From an uncultured Clostridia bacterium (GTDB lineage Bacteria; Bacillota; Clostridia; Christensenellales; Aristaeellaceae): a stretch of 23,303 nt of DNA. Shown here in pieces: positions 7,198 through 14,295 of the stretch. Under the pieces are notes generated by a model that saw only the letters and a list, made by a program, of their open reading frames with translations, did no database searches and had not been told where the DNA came from. The translations under genes and the position numbers were made by a program. The stretch is taken from the NCBI GenBank assembly GCA_937934775.1, contig CALGYL010000234.1:1-23303 (forward strand), in the 5' to 3' direction. The stretch's first letter is position 1; each line of letters opens with the position of its first letter.

Positions 7198-7353
7198 TTA
7201 TGGGCGTCCCTGCTGCTTCAACGCCTTGAGCTCCTCAATCAGCGCTTCCATCTGATCGGCGATCTCGTCCAGAAATTCATCCACTTCGTCTTCGGAATAC
7301 CCGTTCCAATGCTTGGAGAATTCCCGTTCGCGGATGTCTTTGACAGTCACCAT
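7198..7353 (-). CDS. Mini-DivIVA: stand-alone DivIVA N-terminal domain, 51 residues
   Basis: The minus strand encodes MVTVKDIREREFSKHWNG, then GYSEDEVDEFLDEIADQMEA and a short basic tail, with a TAA stop at 7198. It is colinear with the first ~48 residues of the adjacent DivIVA and nearly identical over GYSEDEVDEFLDEIADQMEALI, so it is a tandem duplicate. Differences cluster at the short segment after REF, where KQKH becomes KHWN, and the coiled coil is missing. The ribosome site is poor (GGGGCTGCGGGACGC before ATG). It may be a real small protein that mixes with DivIVA oligomers, or a decaying duplicate; an intact frame and synonymous differences favour a retained gene. Confidence 0.72.
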   Translation of the reverse strand: MVTVKDIREREFSKHWNGYSEDEVDEFLDEIADQMEALIEELKALKQQGRP

Positions 7354-7407
7354 GCGTCCCGCAGCCCCACTTTCAGAAATGTCTGGCTATCGCCATTCTT
7401 CGGCAGG

Positions 7408-7430
7408 ATACTACAAGCCTTTTGTAGTAT
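7408..7430. repeat. Perfect 9-bp inverted repeat upstream of mini-divIVA
   Basis: ATACTACAA, five-base spacer GCCTT, TTGTAGTAT. It lies in the 124-base gap between the ylmH stop and the mini-divIVA start. AT-rich and symmetrical, so it could be an operator or a weak hairpin in the mRNA; no T tract follows on the minus strand. Confidence 0.6.
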
Positions 7431-7477
7431 TTCTCCACTGGTCGTCATAATCCTCTTATTAACCGAAAAATAACCCT

Positions 7478-8212
7478 TTAGCGGGCGCCAAAGCGGGTCA
7501 TTCGGACGCCCAGCCGCCCTTTTTTGGTCTGACCCTGTTCTTCCTCCACGCGCAACCTGCCATAGCCGCGAATGGAAATCAGATCCCCGGCGCCGATGCG
7601 GGCATCTGTCCGTTCCTCCGGCAGATGGTTCAATTTGACCAATCCACGACGGATCAGTTCCTGCGCTTCGGCACGGCCCAGAGAAAACCCTGCGGCGGAC
7701 ACCGCATCCAGCCGCATCGACGATACGGTATCCCGGACGGGCGTTCCCGTTTCAGTGGGCATCTGTGTTTTTTCAGCGCGCCGGATCGTCAGCTTCGCCC
7801 GGCCCGCGCTGGTCAGTTCGGTTAGGACCATTGGCGTCGCCGACTCCAGCACAAAAAGGTAGGCACAATCCTCGCCGACCACGATGTCACCCAGAAGCGA
7901 CCGTTCAATGCCGATACCCAGAACAGCGCCCAACAGGTCCCTGTGGGCTACCTTGGCATACGCGGCATTCCAATCAACCCGGAGGCATTCAATGGGCCAG
8001 AAATCAGGCCGCTCGCCTTCAAAAAACGCGGCGACCATGCGTTCCGCGCTTTCGTGACCGCCAAAGAAGGCAACCTCCACGTCCTCTTCCCGCGCGGCGC
8101 GCACCGCTTCCGACGCCAATGGCGGCTCTAAAAAACGGGTGTAACGCGCAGGACCGCGCCGTGCGGCGCGGCAAAGGTCGGAAAAATGCGCCCGGTCCAG
8201 ATCGCTTTTCAC
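7478..8212 (-). CDS. ylmH: YlmH-family S4-domain RNA-binding protein
   Basis: 244-residue protein of the YlmH family. Family members bind ribosomes; B. subtilis YlmH (RqcP2-like) has been linked to rescue of stalled 50S-peptidyl-tRNA complexes, and older work links it to division. The N-terminal two-thirds (VAFFGGHESAERMVAAFF, HRDLLGAVLGIGIERSLLGD) are typical; the S4 domain is C-terminal, about residues 165-225 (MRLDAVSAAGFSLGRAEAQE). The start is GTG at 8212, overlapping the yggT stop by GTGA, so translation is probably coupled; no separate ribosome site is visible. Normal family length. Confidence 0.94.
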   Translation of the reverse strand: MKSDLDRAHFSDLCRAARRGPARYTRFLEPPLASEAVRAAREEDVEVAFFGGHESAERMVAAFFEGERPDFWPIECLRVDWNAAYAKVAHRDLLGAVLGIGIERSLLGDIVVGEDCAYLFVLESATPMVLTELTSAGRAKLTIRRAEKTQMPTETGTPVRDTVSSMRLDAVSAAGFSLGRAEAQELIRRGLVKLNHLPEERTDARIGAGDLISIRGYGRLRVEEEQGQTKKGRLGVRMTRFGAR

Positions 8213-8505
8213 AGTGTCATCAACCAGCGGAATAAGGGCGGCAGTAGATAAGCGCGCACAAACTCCAGCGCCAGCAACGCCAGCAGCGCGCTGACATCAA
8301 TCCGGAAGCCTCGGCGAACCAGCGCGTTTGAAATCCCCCGGAAAGGCGCCAACAGTGGCTGAGCCATCCGGCTGAGCAGCATGTATACGCGGTTGAGGGG
8401 GCTGACGATCCAACTCATCAGGCAGTAGGCCACCAGGACGATGTCAAGGATGTGCAGGAAAATATCACAGCCCAGATAGATTTTCTGCAGAATAATATAA
8501 TGCAT
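8209..8505 (-). CDS. yggT: YggT/YlmG-family membrane protein
   Basis: 98-residue integral membrane protein of the YggT (YlmG) family. Two hydrophobic segments (about 12-30 and 70-92) flank a loop with the family motif SWIVSPLNRVYMLLSRMAQPLLAPFRGI. Its molecular role is unsettled; it is regularly encoded between sepF and ylmH and is linked to division and to nucleoid or membrane organisation. The ATG at 8505 is six bases from the sepF stop, and the ribosome site is weak, so it probably depends on sepF translation. It overlaps ylmH by four bases. Confidence 0.92.
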   Translation of the reverse strand: MHYIILQKIYLGCDIFLHILDIVLVAYCLMSWIVSPLNRVYMLLSRMAQPLLAPFRGISNALVRRGFRIDVSALLALLALEFVRAYLLPPLFRWLMTL

Positions 8506-8511
8506 ATAGAT

Positions 8512-9294
8512 TTAGAAGCGCCGTTCGGCTTCGTTGGTCATGGCGACCTCAACGTTGTTCGGGGCGATCAGGTACGTCTTGTCGGAGGCTTTGCGCAATG
8601 TGGCGTTGAGCGCGAAAGCCGCGCCGCACAGTGTGTCGATGCCGCGCTGGATGGTCTTCTCGTCCATTTCTTCCAGATTGAGCAGCACTGTCTTGCCGTC
8701 TATCAGATCCGTAATGACGTCCCGGCACTCCTCCAGAGTATGGAGGTAATAAATGACGGTCTGATGCCTGGAGTCGTTGTGCATGGTAATCACGTTTCCG
8801 CGGGGCTGCGGCTGATCGAGGCGGTCAAACTCATCGCGGATGGGATCGCCCCGGTAGGCGGGTGCTGGCGCCGCCGCGGCTGCGGCGGCTGCGCGGTAGG
8901 GCTGTTGCGGGGAGCGCGAGGCGTAATCTCCCCTGGATGCCGCCCGGGGTTCCGGCCGGGAAGGTTCCTGATCGACCCGGTTGGCGCGGTAATCCTGCGC
9001 GGCGGCGCTCCGGTAAGGATTGCGAGGCTCCGCGGCTCGGCCGGCGTAGCGGTCGGGTTCGCGGGCAGCGGAAGCGCCCTGCGCATACGCGCCCGGCGTA
9101 TACTGGCCTTGGGTATAGCTGCCGCCGGGATAGCCTCCCTGCTGGCGTACGGGCCGCGCGTTGTCGGCAGGCCTGCGCTGCTGAGGCGGCGTATAAACCT
9201 GCGCGCCCATCGCCTGACGGTCGTACCCCGCCTCGGGCTCGTCATCCACCAGACCGATAAACTCCAATAGCTTGTTAAAGCGTCCGCGCGCCAT
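8512..9294 (-). CDS. sepF: Cell division protein SepF with long low-complexity linker
   Basis: SepF anchors and bundles FtsZ at the septum. The N-terminal amphipathic membrane-binding helix (MARGRFNKLLEFIGLVDDEP) is present. The globular SepF/DUF552 domain spans about residues 166-255 (GNVITMHNDSRHQTVIYYLH, then DGKTVLLNLEEMDEK and GAAFALNATLRKASDKTYLI). Between them lies a ~145-residue disordered linker rich in Ala, Arg, Gln, Tyr, Pro and Gly, with an eight-alanine run near 135-142. At 260 residues it is well over the ~150 of B. subtilis SepF. The ATG at 9294 follows AGGAGGA. Second gene of the cluster after yggS. Confidence 0.95.
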   Translation of the reverse strand: MARGRFNKLLEFIGLVDDEPEAGYDRQAMGAQVYTPPQQRRPADNARPVRQQGGYPGGSYTQGQYTPGAYAQGASAAREPDRYAGRAAEPRNPYRSAAAQDYRANRVDQEPSRPEPRAASRGDYASRSPQQPYRAAAAAAAAPAPAYRGDPIRDEFDRLDQPQPRGNVITMHNDSRHQTVIYYLHTLEECRDVITDLIDGKTVLLNLEEMDEKTIQRGIDTLCGAAFALNATLRKASDKTYLIAPNNVEVAMTNEAERRF

Positions 9295-9306
9295 GAATCG
9301 TCCTCC

Positions 9307-10011
9307 TCAATGCGTGGATGAAACCGGCGCAACCCTGGCGCCGAAAATCGCGGAGCCCAGGCGCACCATCGTGGCGCCCTCCTCCGCGGCGGTTGTATAG
9401 TCGCCGCTCATGCCCATCGAGAGCACACGCATATCGACGCCCTCAATCGCCTCTTCCCTGAGTCTGTCAAACCAGACCCGCATCTTGCGGAAGAAGGGCC
9501 TGAGCGCTTCCTGATCGTCAGATAGTGGCATGATGGCCATAAGTCCTTGGATTGAAAGGCCTTCGAGGTGCGCGGCATCCTTTAGGAACGTTTTCAGATC
9601 CTCTTCGAAGATGCCCGCCTTCTGCGGTTCCCGGGCGATGTTGACCTGCGCTAGAACCGGCATGTGCATCCCGGCTGCCTGCCCGCGTAGGCTGATTTCC
9701 TCGGCCAGCGCCATTCTGTCCAAAGATTGAACCATTTGTGCCATACCCATCAGATATTTTACTTTATTCGTCTGCAATTGTCCAATGATATGCAAAGAAA
9801 AATCAGGATTTAACGCTGGAAATTTTTCTCTTGCCTCCTGAACTCGGTTTTCACCGATGATGCGCACCCCTTCTGCGTAGGCCATATTGATGGTTTCCGC
9901 GTCCTGGGTTTTTGTAACCGCGCAAATCTCCACCGCGCCCCAGCGGGCGGAGGCCTCCTCCAGCCGGGAACGGCAGACTTGCAGATTGCACGCAAGCATC
10001 GTTCTGTCCAT
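9307..10011 (-). CDS. yggS: YggS/YlmE (PLPBP) PLP-binding homeostasis protein
   Basis: 234-residue single-domain TIM-barrel protein that carries pyridoxal phosphate and keeps B6 and amino-acid pools in balance; no enzyme activity is firmly known. The PLP lysine is Lys34 in CAVTKT. Other motifs are IGENRVQEA (52-60), HIIGQLQTNKVKYL, and the phosphate-binding LSMGMSGDYTTA and VRLGSAIFGAR near the C terminus. The ATG at 10011 follows AAAGGAGGG. It precedes sepF by 12 bases, the ylmE-sepF order of Bacillota. Length is normal. Confidence 0.95.
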   Translation of the reverse strand: MDRTMLACNLQVCRSRLEEASARWGAVEICAVTKTQDAETINMAYAEGVRIIGENRVQEAREKFPALNPDFSLHIIGQLQTNKVKYLMGMAQMVQSLDRMALAEEISLRGQAAGMHMPVLAQVNIAREPQKAGIFEEDLKTFLKDAAHLEGLSIQGLMAIMPLSDDQEALRPFFRKMRVWFDRLREEAIEGVDMRVLSMGMSGDYTTAAEEGATMVRLGSAIFGARVAPVSSTH

Positions 10012-10059
10012 CCTGTTCCCTCCTTTGCTGCAATTGCCTTCCGCGTTATCCGCTTGTCG

Positions 10060-11241
10060 TTATGGCAGGACGACCCGCCAGCCGATCGACAGGGTGCCTT
10101 CGACCAGCGGCTGAATAATCGCGTTTTCGCTGTCGCTGGATAGAACCTCTACCGGTATGAAGGTGCCGCCCGGCACGTCAAGCACGGTAACGCCCGGCTG
10201 ACCGTTTTGTACGGTGATCGCCTTGACCGGCACAGACAGACCCGAAAGGTTGATGCCGATCATCGCCTGGCCGTAGCGCCTGTTGATCAAAGGCCCGAGG
10301 GGCGTATCCATTTCCAGTTGGGCCATGACTTCGCCGCTGGCCTTCAGCATGCGAACGACCTTCCCGGTAAAGGCGCTCCCTTCCAGCCCATCAAACTGTA
10401 CGGTGAATATCTGACCATTGACGGGGTTCCAGGTGGTGTCTTTTGAAAGCAGAACCACGTACCACTTGTCGGGGCTGACGATGCGGAAGATGCTCTGCTG
10501 CGTACGGGTATCTTCGCCGGTGTCGGGCGTCCTGCCGGCCAGAATGGAGCGAACGTCTTCGATGGTCAGCGCTTCCAGATTCGCGGGGGTCAGAAACCGT
10601 TCGCAGCCGTCCAGATAGAAGCTGACGATGCCGGCCACGGACGCGTTTTCCGCCGTCCGCCAGGATGCGATGGCGTTTTCGCGCTTCGTTTCCTCGTCAT
10701 AGAGGTTTGTAAGCTTCTGATCCTGCCGCTGGTTCTGATTCAGGTAGCTTTGACGGGCCTGCATGGCGCTCTGAAGCTGCTTTTCCAGATTAATCAGGCT
10801 GCCCCGCGTCTTTTCGCGGATCAGCGTCTTGACTTCCAGCGCCTTCTGTTGCACGTTGGCTTCCAGCCGCTCCAGTTGGGCGTCGACGATGTTGTCCAGA
10901 ATCGACCGGTGATAGGCGCGGATGTTCTGCCGAACGGTTTCCAACTGCGTGATTTCCTTTTCGGAATAACCCGCCGCGTAAACGTCCGCAATCTCCTGCC
11001 CCTGGGCGACTTCCGCGCCTTCCGCCGCCACATACACGACCTGGCCGCTGCCTTCAAACGAAGTGACCGCCTCGTCCCGCACAATCACCGCGTCCACCGG
11101 ATGCGAGTATTCCGTCGCGGCCATCGTGACGATGGCTTCCGACGTGCCTAGCGGGGCCAATTCACGGATTACGAAATAAAGCCCGATTCCAATCAGAATC
11201 AGGAATACGTAAAATCGTCCTGTAATCCGTTTTCTGCGCAT
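10060..11241 (-). CDS. HlyD-like membrane-anchored adaptor protein
   Basis: 393-residue protein with one N-terminal membrane segment (FYVFLILIGIGLYFVI) and an extracytoplasmic body. A barrel-sandwich half (GSGQVVYVAAEGAEVAQGQE) is followed by a long coiled coil (about residues 95-200, rich in Gln, Leu and Glu) and a C-terminal beta domain, an HlyD/MFP adaptor layout. No ABC transporter or outer partner gene is nearby, so it may serve another envelope role; it is a regular first member of the yggS-sepF cluster in Clostridia. Start chosen as the ATG at 11241, behind AGGAAAGGG. The longer frame from 11295 would begin at about the transcription start, so it is unlikely. Substrate unknown. Confidence 0.8.
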   Translation of the reverse strand: MRRKRITGRFYVFLILIGIGLYFVIRELAPLGTSEAIVTMAATEYSHPVDAVIVRDEAVTSFEGSGQVVYVAAEGAEVAQGQEIADVYAAGYSEKEITQLETVRQNIRAYHRSILDNIVDAQLERLEANVQQKALEVKTLIREKTRGSLINLEKQLQSAMQARQSYLNQNQRQDQKLTNLYDEETKRENAIASWRTAENASVAGIVSFYLDGCERFLTPANLEALTIEDVRSILAGRTPDTGEDTRTQQSIFRIVSPDKWYVVLLSKDTTWNPVNGQIFTVQFDGLEGSAFTGKVVRMLKASGEVMAQLEMDTPLGPLINRRYGQAMIGINLSGLSVPVKAITVQNGQPGVTVLDVPGGTFIPVEVLSSDSENAIIQPLVEGTLSIGWRVVLP

Positions 11242-11301
11242 TGAGGGCCCTTTCCTGGCGTCAGGCGGCATTTTCCCTGACTGGGTTCTTAACATTCAAT
11301 C

Positions 11302-11330
11302 ATTATACCGAATTTTCTTTTTTGATGCAA
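11302..11330 (-). promoter_or_regulatory. Sigma-A-type promoter of the hlyD-like/yggS/sepF/divIVA cluster
   Basis: On the minus strand TTGCAT (11325-11330), a 17-base spacer and TATAAT (11302-11307). Its transcription start would fall near 11295, 54 bases upstream of the chosen start codon. Confidence 0.78.
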
Positions 11331-11339
11331 CCGTTTCTG

Positions 11340-11369
11340 TTGACAGCCGCCGGACAAAATGATTATAAT
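11340..11369 (+). promoter_or_regulatory. Consensus sigma-A promoter of lgt-pncB
   Basis: Perfect TTGACA (11340-11345) and perfect TATAAT (11364-11369) with an 18-base spacer, 27 bases before the lgt ATG. Its -35 box is nine bases from the -35 box of the divergent minus-strand promoter. Confidence 0.88.
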
Positions 11370-11396
11370 TAGATGAAATTGCCTGGAGGGAACAGC

Positions 11397-12179
11397 ATGC
11401 CGCATGTTGGCCGAATGGCCTTTCTGCTTTTTGGCGTCCCGGTTTACTGGTATGGTCTGCTCATTATGTCGGGGGTCCTGGTGGGACTTCTGATCATTTC
11501 TTTGCGTGAAAAACGGTTTGGTTTGCCCAAGGACACTTCGTTAAACTTGGCGCTTTGGATCATTCCAGCGGCCATTGTCTGCGCCCGGATCTACTTTGTC
11601 GCCTTCTCCTGGGACAGCTTCAAGAACGACCTGTGGTCAATCTTCAACCTGCGCGGGGGTGGCATCGCCATTTACGGCAGCCTGATCGGCGGTTTCATTA
11701 CCGCCTTCTTCTATTCAAAAGCCAAGAAGCTCAATTTGTTGACGCTTTGCGACCTGGTCGCGCCGGCCGTGGCTGCCGGTCAGGCGATCGGCCGCTGGGG
11801 CAATTTCTTTAATCAGGAAGCCTACGGCGTCCCGATCATGAACCCATCCTTTCAGTTCTTCCCCGCCGCCGTCTGGATTGAGGAAAAAAGCGGCTGGTTT
11901 GCGGCGACCTTCTTCTATGAATCCGCCTGGTGCTTTCTGATCGTCGCGTTTCTCCTGATTGCGGAGCGCAAGTCGGTTTTTCGCCGCTCCGGGGAAGAGT
12001 TTCTCTGGTACGTGGTCCTTTACGCTTTCGAGCGTATGTTCGTGGAAGGTCTGCGCACCGACAGCCTATACTGGGGGCCTGTCCGCGTATCCCAAGCGCT
12101 CAGCTTCGCGCTGTTCCTTGTAGGTGCGATCTTGATATTGGCCCTGCGGAAAGGCGCGAACCGGAAAAAGGAGGACTGA
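11397..12179 (+). CDS. lgt: Prolipoprotein diacylglyceryl transferase
   Basis: Integral membrane enzyme that moves diacylglycerol from phosphatidylglycerol to the lipobox cysteine, the first step of lipoprotein maturation. 260 residues, seven or so membrane segments. The signature IGRWGNFFNQEAYG (131-144, with Arg133) is intact, as are GGGIAIYGSLIGG (87-99) and the C-terminal EGLRTDSLYWGPVRVSQ. The position of E. coli His103 is Tyr here, as in many Bacillota. The ATG at 11397 is preceded by GGAGGG seven bases back; the upstream ATG at 11373 would fall right at the transcription start. Two bases separate its stop from pncB, so the pair is an operon. Confidence 0.96.
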   Translation: MPHVGRMAFLLFGVPVYWYGLLIMSGVLVGLLIISLREKRFGLPKDTSLNLALWIIPAAIVCARIYFVAFSWDSFKNDLWSIFNLRGGGIAIYGSLIGGFITAFFYSKAKKLNLLTLCDLVAPAVAAGQAIGRWGNFFNQEAYGVPIMNPSFQFFPAAVWIEEKSGWFAATFFYESAWCFLIVAFLLIAERKSVFRRSGEEFLWYVVLYAFERMFVEGLRTDSLYWGPVRVSQALSFALFLVGAILILALRKGANRKKED

Positions 12180-12181
12180 CC

Positions 12182-13621
12182 ATGCGCAATCTCACCCTGC
12201 TGACCGACCTCTACCAGCTGACCATGATGTATGGCTACTGGAAGAGCGGCATGAAAAACGACTTAGCTGTGTTCGACATGTTCTACAGGAAACCCTGCGA
12301 GAACATGAATTACGCGATCATGGCGGGCGTCGAGCAATTGATCGAGTACGTAAACGGCCTGCATTTTGACGAAGAGGCCATCGCCTACCTGCGCTCCCTC
12401 AATATGTTTGAAGAGGGATTCCTCGAAGAGCTCAAAGCGTTCCACTTTTCCGGTGATATTCAGGCGGTGCCCGAGGGGACGCTGGTCTTCTCTGGAGAGC
12501 CGCTGGTTCGGGTCTGCGCGCCGATCTTTGAGGCGCAGCTGATTGAAACCACGCTGCTCAACATCATCAACCATCAAACGCTGATCGCCACCAAGACCAG
12601 CCGCATCGTGCAGGCGGCGGAGGGCGGCAGCATTCTAGAATTCGGCCTTCGCCGGGCGCAGGGGCCCGACGCCGGCATCTACGGCGCGCGGGCGTCGGTC
12701 ATCGGCGGCGCGGACGCCACCAGCAACGTGCTGGCGGGGCAGATGTTCGGCATCCCGGTGCGCGGCACCCATGCCCACAGCTGGGTGATGAGCTTCCCCA
12801 CTGAAATCGAATCCTTCAGGGCGTATGCCAGGTGTTTCCCGGACGCCTGCCTCCTGCTTGTGGATACCTATGATACCTTAAAAAGCGGCGTCCCCAACGC
12901 CATTCGGGTATTCCATGAACTCAGAGCCGCCGGACACGAGCCCGCCGGCATCCGGTTGGACTCCGGCGACCTCGCGTATCTGACCCGCGAGGCCCGCAAG
13001 ATGCTGGACGAAGCCGGTTTCCCAAAGGCGAAGATCTGCGCCTCGGGCGATTTAGACGAGACGCTGATCCGGGACCTTCTTCTGCAGGGCGCCAAGATCG
13101 ACATCTGGGGCGTTGGCACCAAGCTGATCACCAGCATGGACTGCCCGGCTCTAGGCGGCGTTTACAAGCTGAGCGCACGCATGGAAAATGGTACCTTTGC
13201 GCCCAAGATCAAAATTTCCGAAAACCCGGCCAAGGTGACCAACCCGGGCGTCAAAAAGCTTTTACGCCTGTATGACAACAAGACCGGCAAAGCCATCGCC
13301 GATCTGATCGCGCTGGAGAGCGAGGTATTCGACGAAACGAAGCCTTTGACCATCTTCGATCCTGTGGACACGTGGAAAATGATGACGCTGACCGACTACC
13401 GCATCCGCGAACTGCAGGTGCCGCTGTTCAAAGGCGGCGTACAGGTGTACCATTCGCCCAGCCTTAAAGAGATCCAGGGCCATCATTTCCAGGAGATGGA
13501 GACTTTCTGGGACCAGTACAAGCGCAATCTGAACCCGCACCTCTACAAAGTCGATCTGTCGGACGGCTTGTGGATGCTCAAGCAGTCGATGCTGAAGAAC
13601 AAGGCTGGTCAAGGTTACTAA
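12182..13621 (+). CDS. pncB: Nicotinate phosphoribosyltransferase
   Basis: Makes nicotinate mononucleotide from nicotinate and PRPP in the NAD salvage (Preiss-Handler) pathway. 479 residues, normal for the long Bacillota form. Motifs: NLTLLTDLYQLTMMYGYW at the N terminus, GLRRAQGPDAG, the RGTHAHSWVMSF block (from about residue 194, histidines for catalysis and phosphorylation), RLDSGDLAYL, ASGDLDETLI and IDIWGVGTKLITS. The ATG at 12182 follows AAGGAGG inside the lgt end. The same frame is open back to 11930 through lgt, but this is a shadow. Transcribed with lgt, with no obvious metabolic link between the two. Confidence 0.96.
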   Translation: MRNLTLLTDLYQLTMMYGYWKSGMKNDLAVFDMFYRKPCENMNYAIMAGVEQLIEYVNGLHFDEEAIAYLRSLNMFEEGFLEELKAFHFSGDIQAVPEGTLVFSGEPLVRVCAPIFEAQLIETTLLNIINHQTLIATKTSRIVQAAEGGSILEFGLRRAQGPDAGIYGARASVIGGADATSNVLAGQMFGIPVRGTHAHSWVMSFPTEIESFRAYARCFPDACLLLVDTYDTLKSGVPNAIRVFHELRAAGHEPAGIRLDSGDLAYLTREARKMLDEAGFPKAKICASGDLDETLIRDLLLQGAKIDIWGVGTKLITSMDCPALGGVYKLSARMENGTFAPKIKISENPAKVTNPGVKKLLRLYDNKTGKAIADLIALESEVFDETKPLTIFDPVDTWKMMTLTDYRIRELQVPLFKGGVQVYHSPSLKEIQGHHFQEMETFWDQYKRNLNPHLYKVDLSDGLWMLKQSMLKNKAGQGY

Positions 13622-13627
13622 AAAGAA

Positions 13628-13658
13628 CGCCGGAAAGCCTTCACGGCTTTCCGGCGTC
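13628..13658 (-). terminator. Strong hairpin terminator between convergent pncB and coat genes
   Basis: A perfect 13-bp stem, ACGCCGGAAAGCC with GGCTTTCCGGCGT, five-base loop. On the minus strand it runs into TCTTTTT, so it terminates the coat-gene transcript; it lies seven bases after the pncB stop and can also stop plus-strand transcription, though the plus side has few T residues. Confidence 0.82.
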
Positions 13659-13705
13659 TTGGCGAAGCGGCATTCCTCACGTTTTCGCCGAGGGACGATC
13701 CGGCC

Positions 13706-13993
13706 TTACCCCATCTGCGTCTTCAGCTGCTGGAATTTCTGCCTGGCGGCTTGGATTTCCGGCTGCGGCGCGTTCTTGGTCTGATACCAGCCCATCTGGT
13801 TCATCCGGTCAAAAACGCTGTACTGACTGGTTGCGCACTCGTTAAAGTTGTCTGTCAGCACTTGCCGAAGCTGCGGGCAGGTGGCCTCGGGCAGGAAGGT
13901 CGAGTATGACGAGATCAAGTACTTCTCCTGCGTCAAGAGGTCTTCCATGATGTCCTGATCGTTGAGCACGGTGTTCTGGGGATTCTGATTCAT
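13706..13993 (-). CDS. CotF-family spore coat protein
   Basis: 95-residue helical protein of the CotF family, a ferritin-like two-helix fold found in spore coat proteins. The family pattern is DQDIMEDLLTQEKYLISSYS, then cysteine at CPQLR, a second helix LTDNFNECATSQYSVFDRMN, and GWYQTKNAPQPEI near the C terminus. The ATG at 13993 follows GAGGAGG, with a rather long 11-base gap. Pairs with the small gene 16 bases upstream. Presence points to endospore formation; expected control by mother-cell sigma factors was not located. Confidence 0.88.
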   Translation of the reverse strand: MNQNPQNTVLNDQDIMEDLLTQEKYLISSYSTFLPEATCPQLRQVLTDNFNECATSQYSVFDRMNQMGWYQTKNAPQPEIQAARQKFQQLKTQMG

Positions 13994-14009
13994 CGCAAAG
14001 CTCGCCTCC

Positions 14010-14219
14010 TCATGCGTGGCTGTTCAGATAGTTGAACAGTTTGTCAAAGTGGGTACGATGCTTCATGGCCAGATCGTTGGCCAGCGTCTGAAGTGACGGA
14101 TTGGTCAGCGTCTTGGCGTACTGTTCTGCCTTCTTGCAGGCGAGAAACTCATGCTGCATCTGATCTTCGAGAATGGTCAGACTCTTCGTTTGAATCGCCG
14201 CGCCCCCTTGAATCGCCAT
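14010..14219 (-). CDS. Small CotF-associated helical protein
   Basis: 69-residue protein, probably a partner of the CotF-like protein downstream. Two predicted helices, SLTILEDQMQHEFLACKKAE and LQTLANDLAMKHRTHFDKLF, resemble half of the ferritin-like CotF fold, including a Gln-Met-Gln-His-Glu pattern. The ATG at 14219 follows GGGAGGG. Sixteen bases separate it from the cotF-like start, so the two form an operon ended by the hairpin at 13628-13658. Function cannot be read further. Confidence 0.75.
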   Translation of the reverse strand: MAIQGGAAIQTKSLTILEDQMQHEFLACKKAEQYAKTLTNPSLQTLANDLAMKHRTHFDKLFNYLNSHA

Positions 14220-14295
14220 ACCGTTTCCCTCCCTTTCACTGGATCGCGTTTATTTTGTCCGGCAACCGCCGTTTGAAAACGAGGTGAATTTTTCC

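Noticed and set aside
11930..12181. N-terminal extension of pncB
   Set aside because: The frame is open through lgt, but the AAGGAGG site and the family N terminus fix the start at 12182.
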